Origin: an uncultured Phycisphaerae bacterium
GTDB lineage: Bacteria > Planctomycetota > Phycisphaerae > Phycisphaerales > SM1A02
Assembly (NCBI GenBank): GCA_937899935.1
Contig: CALCOW010000226.1
Location: 1 to 5,577, forward strand
Length of the DNA stretch: 5,577 nt
Reading direction: 5' to 3'
Shown here: positions 1 to 5,577 of the stretch, piece after piece
Numbering within the stretch: position 1 is the first letter of the stretch
Layout of the letters: each line of letters begins with the position of its first letter
Position numbers and translations under genes: made by a program
The notes under the pieces: generated by a model
What the model was told of the DNA's origin: nothing
The model's database searches: none
What the model saw: the letters and a program-made list of their open reading frames with translations, nothing else

Positions 1-654
1 CCATTCACAGATTAGGATCGTGTCATTTGGCAACTGTACGAGATCATACGGGTAGAGTAACTGGCCGGCCGCTTTACCGGGCTCACCAAACATGCCGAGC
101 AGCGTTCCGTCAAGATCGTAGAGGCTAATTCGATGATTACAGGCATCGGCCACGATCAGAGTTTCACCAGAATTCGTCAGTGACATCGACTGCGGACGAT
201 TCAGCTGCCCCGGCGCTCCTCCAAAGCTGCCGAATTCCTTAATGAAGGCACCTTCAGGACTGAAGATCTGAATACGATCATTGCCTCCATATTCTGAGAC
301 ATAGACACGTCCATCTGGCACCACCAACACATCAGTTGGGTAAATAAACTGACCTGGGCCTGTGCCGTATTCACCAAATCTATTGACTTCGTTGCCTTGG
401 TGGTCGTACACCAAGATCTGGTAATAGTGTGTATCGGCAACATAAACGAGCCCATCGTCACTGACAGAAATACCCGTTGGTTTGCCCAACGCATTTTCTG
501 GTGTCTTCCACTGCAACTGTGGAGTACCGTCAAGACCGATGCGCTGCACACGTGCCGTCTTATCAATGACGTACATGCAATCACGCTGCCCATCAATTGC
601 CATGGCGCGCGGATATGAAAACTGTCCCAAAGAGATACCGGGCGATCCAAAGAC
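1..654 (-). other. NHL-repeat beta-propeller domain of the fused permease (incomplete)
   Basis: This is the C-terminal part of the preceding CDS, residues about 593 to 810 and beyond. Repeats follow the NHL pattern FG..G...GQF..P..., then a D-G turn, a strand such as VYVADT, then NxRIxxxD..G. Units start near residues 594 (FGSPG), 649 (GKPTG; its FG motif is replaced), 685 (FGEYG), 733 (FGSFG) and 781 (FGEPG, cut by the window edge). The clearest signatures are GQFIYPTDV at 693-701, NDRIQIF at 717-723 and CNHRISLYD at 764-772. NHL propellers usually have six blades, so one or two blades should lie beyond position 1. Such domains bind proteins, peptides or small ligands, and some are enzymes; nothing here fixes the partner. 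Given the preceding hydrophobic segment, I infer an extracytoplasmic location. Confidence 0.85.
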
Positions 655-2430
655 CCGATCGACCTCTAATTGACGTACTCCGTCTTGGTGAGCTGGTTGT
701 CCATCACAGCTGAAGCCCACAAGTACAACACAAGTGAGTGCCATCCATGAGCCAAGATGTGGACCTTTCTGCCAGAGGCTGCGGAGCCCGCCTGGAAGCA
801 TGAACAACCCACCAAAGAGCGCGATGCTGGCTGCTAAAAAACCACCAACAAACATGACGAGTGCCGCCAACATCACAATCTCTGGTCGTTGATAGTGCAT
901 TGCGTTGAGTAGCGCCACTTGCAAAGGAACAGACCGTGCTGGTGGCGCGATCTGTTGTGTGACTGGAATTTCACCAAAAGAGGTAATACCTACGATTGCA
1001 AAAGCGGCCATCCCACCACCAAGCAATGCGGGTGCCAGCGACGAAAAGATCCCACCAAGACCAGCGCCGCTGATAAGGCCTGGGCGGCTTGCCTCTAAGA
1101 GGCGTACATCCCGCTGTGCGCTGCCCTCTGAACGGGCAATCCACCAGCCCACAAGTGCGGCAATGAATCCATATCGCCCTAAATAGGCCGCGGATAGTAC
1201 CAAGGACGAATCACCAATGGTGCTATCCCAAACTCGACCAAGCCCCACTGCATACGAAGCTGCCGGCAGAGCGCCTACCACCAGCCACAGCAACGCTTGT
1301 GCATGACCAATGAGGCGAACCCAACGCGAAGGATGCAACCACATAAGGGCGAGCCCAATCGCGACCAACATACCAAGTCCTGCGGTGATCAAAGCGAGTC
1401 CGACTCCAGAGATCACTGAGCCACCATAGACATCGAGGAAACCACCGAGACCCGCAGTCATAGAGCTATCACGTAAGACATTTGTCAACGCCCAAGTGAG
1501 CGCCGTCAGTGGCACACCGACGGTCAATAACCAAAGTCCTGCCATCATGGTGATCACCAACATGCGATACCAAAAAGCCCTTCGACGAGGTTCCAGTTCT
1601 ATGGACGAAACAACAACATCGGCGCGTCGATCGCCACGATAACCAGCCAGTAACCACCATACGACCATCACACCAACACAACTTACCAGCACCGCTGGAC
1701 CACTCACTGAAAGCAGTTGAGAAGCCGGCGCCCCCAATGCTTCTAGGGCGCGAGCTTCGTTGGCAAGTGAGAATATCTGAGCAAGGTCAAAGCAGGTGGT
1801 ATTACTCCATGTCAGCAGAAAGACGACCAATCCACCAAGTGCCAAACCGCTTACATTTCTCTGAAGGGTCACTCGGGCACGAATAGACCAGGGGGCTCCA
1901 TCAAGAGCTAGGAGCTCTTTGTCACGGTCTGGCTTACCTGTTTGCATTCCAGCGACACACAATGTGACCAGTGGCCATGACCATGTCACAAGACCCACAT
2001 ATAAAGTTCCTGCTCTCAACTGACCAACCATGTCATTGGCAACAGCCCACCCATAAAGACTGCTATTCGGTGGCCAAAGTTGCCACCATGCAAAGAAGAT
2101 GAGATACGGCGGCAGTAAGAGTGGAATAAGTAAAATCAGTGCAATGAACACCACCCATCCAGATCGCCGCCAGCGTGCGGAGGCCGCGCCTGTTCGAATG
2201 AGCCGAGCTAAGTATAAACCCGGGCCAATCCCAAGCAGGATCGCTCCACCAGCAACTGCGGCCGACCATGTAAAGGTCGTCAAAAGCAACTGACCAAGGG
2301 GCCGAATCATAGGGACATCATTGCCGGTCGCAGTATTAAGTGACACCACACCATTCACAATGGGTAGCAAAACAACGGCAATCCAAAGAGCGATCGCACC
2401 CGCAATCAAAATCCAGCCGCTACTGCGCAT
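1..2430 (-). CDS. ABC transporter permease (FbpB/ThiP type) fused to NHL-repeat beta-propeller, C-terminus off window
   Basis: The frame is open for 810 codons from ATG at 2430 to the window edge; the 3' end is missing. Residues 1-550 look like an iron/thiamine-type importer permease with about twelve hydrophobic segments (near 5-26, 46-70, 91-115, 141-162, 194-214, 240-262, 290-312, 336-364, 376-394, 410-430, 462-485, 513-548). A cytoplasmic EAA-type loop is visible at 172-190 (ELLALDGAP, then RVTL). The second loop (446-470) is degenerate but is followed by FGEIPVTQQIAPPA, typical of the last membrane pair in this family. Residues 562-575 form a short thirteenth hydrophobic segment ending in GFSC. 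From 593 on come NHL repeats. The only in-frame start is ATG 2430; upstream the frame closes at 2461. It begins 4 bases after the solute-binding-protein stop, so the two probably work together. Family length for the permease alone is about 550 residues, so the extra 260+ residues are unusual. Substrate is inferred only (iron, thiamine or a similar ligand). Confidence 0.88.
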   Translation of the reverse strand, partial: MRSSGWILIAGAIALWIAVVLLPIVNGVVSLNTATGNDVPMIRPLGQLLLTTFTWSAAVAGGAILLGIGPGLYLARLIRTGAASARWRRSGWVVFIALILLIPLLLPPYLIFFAWWQLWPPNSSLYGWAVANDMVGQLRAGTLYVGLVTWSWPLVTLCVAGMQTGKPDRDKELLALDGAPWSIRARVTLQRNVSGLALGGLVVFLLTWSNTTCFDLAQIFSLANEARALEALGAPASQLLSVSGPAVLVSCVGVMVVWWLLAGYRGDRRADVVVSSIELEPRRRAFWYRMLVITMMAGLWLLTVGVPLTALTWALTNVLRDSSMTAGLGGFLDVYGGSVISGVGLALITAGLGMLVAIGLALMWLHPSRWVRLIGHAQALLWLVVGALPAASYAVGLGRVWDSTIGDSSLVLSAAYLGRYGFIAALVGWWIARSEGSAQRDVRLLEASRPGLISGAGLGGIFSSLAPALLGGGMAAFAIVGITSFGEIPVTQQIAPPARSVPLQVALLNAMHYQRPEIVMLAALVMFVGGFLAASIALFGGLFMLPGGLRSLWQKGPHLGSWMALTCVVLVGFSCDGQPAHQDGVRQLEVDRVFGSPGISLGQFSYPRAMAIDGQRDCMYVIDKTARVQRIGLDGTPQLQWKTPENALGKPTGISVSDDGLVYVADTHYYQILVYDHQGNEVNRFGEYGTGPGQFIYPTDVLVVPDGRVYVSEYGGNDRIQIFSPEGAFIKEFGSFGGAPGQLNRPQSMSLTNSGETLIVADACNHRISLYDLDGTLLGMFGEPGKAAGQLLYPYDLVQLPNDTILICEW
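706..801 (-). other. Seam of the fusion: lipoprotein-signal-like segment with a possible internal start
   Basis: Residues 544-575 of the fused protein start with Met544, contain Arg550 and Lys555, then a hydrophobic run (LGSWMALTCVVLVGFSC) ending in Cys575 and followed by DGQ. This is the layout of a lipoprotein signal peptide: charged n-region, hydrophobic core, small residue before Cys, polar residues after. GGTGGG lies 6 bases upstream of the Met544 codon (799-801) and could act as an internal ribosome-binding site. Two readings fit. The segment may be a thirteenth membrane helix that puts the propeller outside, or it may be a relic or functional signal peptide that frees a separate lipid-anchored propeller. 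Confidence 0.5.
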
Positions 2431-2434
2431 CTGA

Positions 2435-3529
2435 TTAGGAGTCTCCCAAGCGTTCGACGGCTATTTGAACGGCCGCTGATCTCGCCGCAGCAGCGGCTGC
2501 ATAGTCGACATCAAGTGGATTCACTACTGAAATGCCATTTTCAACCGCTGCCTCCATTCCTAAAGGAATGTTACGTGATGCAGATGCAGCCAAGAGCTGC
2601 TCCACCTCAGGTGACAACAAGAAGTCGGCCAGCATGGCCGCTTGTTGCGGATGCGGCCCGTCACGAATCAATGCCACGGTGTTGGGAATGATCAGTGGCC
2701 CATACGGCCGACCATTCTCATCGTAACCATGGCCCGGCAACGTCCAACCCACTTCACCGCCATTCTCAAGCACCGCCCAAACATCATCTGTATCTGTGAG
2801 CCCAAGGCTCGCTTCACCGCGCAAAACCGCATCAACAACACCAGCGTTCCCACTTGGCAGCATTTGCACTTGGTTGGCGGCCAGACCCTCAATGAAGCGC
2901 CGATAGCCTCCCTGTTCCACACCATCAAAGAGCTGTTGCATCACCGCGAGATGACCACCAGTCGTTCCGAAGCGCGGATCGGCCATCACGATTTTTCCGG
3001 CATACTCGTCATCGGCCAGATCGGTCCAGTGGGCTGGCACATCCGCGGCTGAAAGGTCACTCTGGTTGTAAACCAGTGCCCTGGCTCGACCGGCAAAGCC
3101 ATGCCATAAGTGATCGGGATGTCGATGTTCTTCTGGCCAGACTTCTGTGATCGCAGAGTGATGAGCATCAAGAAGGCCCTCCGCTGCCAATGATTCTGTC
3201 ATAAAGGCTTCGGAATTCCAAAAAACATCAGCCTTGGGTTTGGCCGATTCTCGACGAATGCGATCAAACAGGCCAGAGGTCTTCTTCAACTCTGTATCGC
3301 CAACAACCAGCACCTCGATGCCGGTTTTTTCTTCGAAGCGGTCTATGACTTGGCTTGCCACATGTTCATCAGCTGACACATACAGCGTCACACGCTCTCG
3401 AGCATGATCATCGCTACAGGATATGGCAACAACAAACCACAAGCTGAAGATGACCGCGATTGACGGCATCCAACGTGGTTGACTGGCCAAACAAGAACTG
3501 TATTTATCACTGGCTGGTGGGATCTTCAT
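2435..3529 (-). CDS. Periplasmic iron(III)-type ABC transporter solute-binding lipoprotein (FbpA-like)
   Basis: A 364-residue protein from the chosen start. A hydrophobic signal segment (about residues 21-37) ends in VAISC, a lipobox-like site with Cys38 as the likely lipidated residue. The mature part shows family features in order: VTLYVSADEH (47-56), FEEKTGIEV, ADVFWNSE (100-107), PAHWTDLADDEYAGKIVMAD, GLTDTDDVW (243-251), and a C-terminal GPLIIPNTVALI block with the usual closing helices (SPEVEQLLAA). These match the class of ABC binding proteins that includes iron(III) binders. It would capture a ligand outside the membrane and deliver it to the permease encoded 4 bases downstream. The start is uncertain. 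ATG 3529 overlaps the previous gene by 23 bases and gives a charged n-region; ATG 3469 gives an 18-residue signal with no Lys or Arg; ATG 3583 would overlap by 77 bases. None has a clear ribosome-binding site. The twin tyrosines that bind iron in classical FbpA are not seen at the expected place, so iron is not assured. Confidence 0.9.
   Translation of the reverse strand: MKIPPASDKYSSCLASQPRWMPSIAVIFSLWFVVAISCSDDHARERVTLYVSADEHVASQVIDRFEEKTGIEVLVVGDTELKKTSGLFDRIRRESAKPKADVFWNSEAFMTESLAAEGLLDAHHSAITEVWPEEHRHPDHLWHGFAGRARALVYNQSDLSAADVPAHWTDLADDEYAGKIVMADPRFGTTGGHLAVMQQLFDGVEQGGYRRFIEGLAANQVQMLPSGNAGVVDAVLRGEASLGLTDTDDVWAVLENGGEVGWTLPGHGYDENGRPYGPLIIPNTVALIRDGPHPQQAAMLADFLLSPEVEQLLAASASRNIPLGMEAAVENGISVVNPLDVDYAAAAAARSAAVQIAVERLGDS
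2442..2447 (-). promoter_or_regulatory. Weak ribosome-binding site for the permease-propeller gene
   Basis: GGGAGA on the minus strand lies inside the last codons of the solute-binding-protein gene, 11 bases before the ATG at 2430. The spacing is slightly long. With only 4 bases between the upstream stop and this ATG, translation is probably coupled to the upstream gene. Confidence 0.4.
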
Positions 3530-5279
3530 CCTGGGATGGCTCGGGTTCGTCGATTGAAGTGCCGTTCTGAGTTGCCGCACCAAGTGCCTTGATCAACTGC
3601 TCCAACTCACCAAAGTAATGCTTTTGAACTTCGTCATAGTACGGAGGCAGCGGATCTTCACTCATGCCATCTTCAAAACCTTCGACAGCCGTTCGTATTA
3701 CGTTTTGCATGGGTGCGGTGGAAACACCTGATTGAATCTCACCATCGAAAAGCTCTCGGGCAATGATCTGCCCCTGGTCACTCATGATATTTGCTTTAAC
3801 CTCGGCCATGGAGACGGCTGTCTCCTGCACCGAATTCTGGCCACCGCTGCCTTGTCCATCATCACCTGTGCCTGTGCCTTGACGGTTGCCGTTACCCTTG
3901 CCTTGCCCCGCGCTAGAGGACTGCCCCATCGCCTGACATTGGCTCACGCACATCTGCTGGGCTGCCTTTGCCTGCTGCAACATCTGCTGCATCATTTCCA
4001 TGCGAGATAACTGCTCAGACATTTGCGAACTGGCGTTGCCCATGGCTGTTTTTCCACCCTGCTTACATGCTTCCGCCATTTGCTGCATCGACTGGCCCAT
4101 TTGGTTGCATTGTTGGCCCGCCGCTTTCTGCGCCTCAGCCAGCTTGCGCAGTTGTTCTTTTTGACGTTCAGTCAAATTCTGACTTTGCTGCAATGCCTGC
4201 TGGAGCGCCGCGGGATTTTTTGCCAACTGGCCATCCAGGCCTGCTCGCTCGAGTGCTTCAGCAAGTTGTTCTTGTTGTTTCGCGAGTTCTTGAAGTTGCG
4301 CTGCCATCTCAGCAAGCTGTTCCGCCAAGGCTTCTTGGCCGGCTTTGTCACCCGCATCAGCAGCTTTTTCCATCTGTTCTTGTAGACGTTGAAGCGCCTC
4401 TTGAGCGGCTTTGAAGTCGCCCTGTGCCATCGCCTTGGCAAGATCATCTGTTGCTTTGGACTCTGTTGATTGAACAGCAAGATCTCTCAACATCTTTTGT
4501 AGAAATTGATTTGTTTGACTTTGTTCGCCTTCGATCAAGTCTTCGAGACGACGATTGAGTTCAGTCACCTTCTTGATGGCATCCTGACGTATTTCTTTTG
4601 CAGATGAATCTTCGCCTGTATCGAATGCCTCTGGTGCCAAACTATCGAGCGCCTCTTCCATTGCTTGAGCAAGCGCCTCATCCTCGGCAATAGCCGCTTC
4701 AACTTCAGAGACCGATACCGCCACCTGCTCTTTCGCCTGTTCAGGCGAATCGCTGAAAAGTGCATCCTCTCTTTCAGTTTCAGAATCTTGTTCGGTTGCC
4801 ATGCTTGGGGTGAAAAAGATACCAACGGCGATCGCGATCAGCACCAATGGTATCCACCAACCTTGCGGCGCTCTCACTCGAAACGCCCGGCCTACGCGCT
4901 CACGTGTTTGCGGCAATCTGGCTGTCCGGATGGCGTCATCAATAGCGGCCCGCGCAAACGGATCTTCAGATTTCGCGAGCATCAGTGCCGACGAAAGTCT
5001 TTCATCGAGTCCAAGTTGTTGATCGACCGTAATCGCCACCTTGAGATGCTGTCGACGATGACGGGACCATAACAGTAGTGCGATCAAGAGCGCAACGATG
5101 AGCACTGGCGGAATCCACCAGAACCAAGGCGCCTCTGGCACCATGCCCAGTCGCTCGAGACCCAGATAGAGACAAATAACGACGAGTGCCAGAATGCTTG
5201 CATCGCGCAACCAACGAAGAAAGTCCGTTAGGGCCATGCGGCGGCCGGCCAGTCTAATTAAGGCGTGAATGTGATCCAT
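3507..5279 (-). CDS. Membrane-anchored Gln-rich coiled-coil protein (planctomycete-type, DUF4175-like)
   Basis: A 590-residue protein. Hydrophobic segments at about 27-44, 51-71 and 140-157 suggest three membrane passes; between the second and third lies a conserved-looking cytoplasmic-type block with LGLDERLSSALML (89-101). Residues 185-440 are rich in Gln, Ala, Glu, Leu and Lys and strongly predicted coiled coil. Residues 390-452 carry 11 Met and 4 Cys. A Gly/Ser/Gln linker follows (452-482), then a folded-looking tail with PPYYDEVQKHYFGELEQLI (545-563), resembling the tail of planctomycete membrane proteins often found with MoxR/DUF58/VWA genes. That family link comes from memory and is tentative. 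I chose the ATG at 5279 over the upstream ATG at 5315 because GGAGG lies 6 bases before it. The stop at 3507 falls in or just before the solute-binding-protein gene, indicating one transcript. The molecular function is unknown; a scaffolding or envelope role is only a guess. Confidence 0.85.
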   Translation of the reverse strand: MDHIHALIRLAGRRMALTDFLRWLRDASILALVVICLYLGLERLGMVPEAPWFWWIPPVLIVALLIALLLWSRHRRQHLKVAITVDQQLGLDERLSSALMLAKSEDPFARAAIDDAIRTARLPQTRERVGRAFRVRAPQGWWIPLVLIAIAVGIFFTPSMATEQDSETEREDALFSDSPEQAKEQVAVSVSEVEAAIAEDEALAQAMEEALDSLAPEAFDTGEDSSAKEIRQDAIKKVTELNRRLEDLIEGEQSQTNQFLQKMLRDLAVQSTESKATDDLAKAMAQGDFKAAQEALQRLQEQMEKAADAGDKAGQEALAEQLAEMAAQLQELAKQQEQLAEALERAGLDGQLAKNPAALQQALQQSQNLTERQKEQLRKLAEAQKAAGQQCNQMGQSMQQMAEACKQGGKTAMGNASSQMSEQLSRMEMMQQMLQQAKAAQQMCVSQCQAMGQSSSAGQGKGNGNRQGTGTGDDGQGSGGQNSVQETAVSMAEVKANIMSDQGQIIARELFDGEIQSGVSTAPMQNVIRTAVEGFEDGMSEDPLPPYYDEVQKHYFGELEQLIKALGAATQNGTSIDEPEPSQDEDPTSQ

Positions 5280-5577
5280 CGATGGCCTCCAGGGCTTTAG
5301 ACACCACAAATTCAAGCCACCTCCACCGCTGCGTGGCTATTGAAATGGTACGCTCCAAGTTGGTTCAGACAAGTCCACACAATCATATTCGTAGCATCAC
5401 CGAGAAGAACATCGTCTATCTGGGTGTGGAAACGCCTCATCTGGGTGATACAGTGCTTATCAGCTGTATGAATGATCGATAGACCAAAACAAATTTCTCG
5501 TTTTCTATCGCCAACAGTCCATACGAACCATACGGATATGAAGGGCGCCACCATGACTGCTGGGCTTTGTAGGATCA
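5280..5577. other. Upstream region without a recognised gene
   Basis: No protein family is recognisable here. On the minus strand one frame is open from the right edge to TGA at 5312-5314 (88 codons, with an in-frame second stop at 5297-5299). It could be the tail of an upstream gene ending 32 bases before the coiled-coil protein start. Its product is rich in His, Cys, Trp and Met and does not look like a typical protein. A 66-codon plus-strand frame at 5282-5482 is equally unconvincing. The stretch is more AT-rich than the genes to its left, which fits a leader or promoter region. I see no clear -35/-10 pair or terminator hairpin. Confidence 0.4.
5286..5290 (-). promoter_or_regulatory. Ribosome-binding site deciding the start of the coiled-coil protein gene
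   Basis: The minus strand reads TGGAGGCCATCGATG: a full GGAGG with a 6-base spacer before the ATG at 5279. The alternative ATG at 5315 has no comparable site at proper spacing, although GGTGG/GGAGG-like purine runs lie about 8-14 bases upstream of it in a repetitive GGTGGAGGTGG string. The shorter start is preferred because the extra 12 residues do not look conserved in type. Confidence 0.6.

Noticed and set aside
201..650. 149-codon minus-strand open frame within the propeller region
   Set aside because: It lies in a different frame from the NHL repeats, which match their family clearly; its product is low-quality Ser/Met/Val/Arg-rich sequence, so it is a shadow.
700..810. Idea that permease and NHL protein are two separate genes
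   Set aside because: No stop codon in the shared frame across this stretch; the separation could only come from internal initiation, proteolysis or a sequence error, which is kept as a caveat in the findings.
2642..3052. 136-codon plus-strand open frame
   Set aside because: It is antisense to the well-supported solute-binding-protein gene and has no recognisable family features.
3968..4414. 148-codon plus-strand open frame (and overlapping 120-codon frame at 4023-4385)
   Set aside because: Both are antisense to the Gln-rich coiled coil; the Leu/Phe/Cys-rich products are what the complement of Gln/Ala/Glu/Lys codons gives.
4160..4420. Apparent DNA repeats of cttg/ttgc units in the coiled-coil gene
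   Set aside because: This is low-complexity coding for Gln, Ala, Glu and Leu without a fixed period; not a tandem repeat, CRISPR or mobile element.
5282..5482. 66-codon plus-strand open frame upstream of the operon
   Set aside because: Its start overlaps the ribosome-binding region of the minus-strand gene, it has no ribosome-binding site of its own that I can see, and its product is unrecognised.

Overview
All recognisable genes in this window lie on the minus strand and read right to left as one compact operon-like block. The protein types suggest a Gram-negative-type bacterium, most likely a planctomycete-like one (Planctomycetota, perhaps Phycisphaerae). The reasons are a Gln-rich coiled-coil membrane protein of a kind I associate with planctomycetes, exported lipoproteins, NHL propellers and moderate GC. 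That taxonomic call is inference.

Layout in order of transcription. (i) 5577-5280: a short leader with no recognised gene; one minus-strand frame is open from the right edge to a TGA at 5312. (ii) 5279-3507: a 590-residue membrane-anchored protein with three N-terminal membrane segments, a long Gln-rich coiled coil containing a Met/Cys-rich stretch, a Gly-rich linker and a short C-terminal domain. (iii) about 3529-2435: a lipoprotein-type periplasmic solute-binding protein of the iron(III)/FbpA-like ABC class (COG1840-like). (iv) 2430 to beyond position 1: one uninterrupted reading frame of at least 810 codons. It encodes a complete FbpB/ThiP-type ABC permease of about 550 residues, then a lipoprotein-signal-like hydrophobic segment, then an NHL-repeat beta-propeller that runs off the left edge.

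The main discovery candidate is item (iv), an ABC importer permease covalently joined to an NHL beta-propeller. I read its frame codon by codon from 2430 to 1 and found no stop. The seam falls where an FbpB-type permease normally ends, and the next 30 residues resemble a lipoprotein signal peptide (R/K, hydrophobic stretch, GFSC). The join therefore looks like a permease gene fused head-on to a former lipoprotein gene, and the propeller is predicted to sit outside the cytoplasmic membrane beside the solute-binding protein.

The spacings between genes are a 23-base overlap or 37-base gap (depending on the start chosen) and then 4 bases, so co-transcription and translational coupling are likely. 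No ABC ATPase gene is visible; it may lie to the left of the window or elsewhere. A plausible joint role is uptake of iron or another small ligand, with the propeller as an extra extracytoplasmic binding or docking module. The substrate cannot be fixed from sequence alone.
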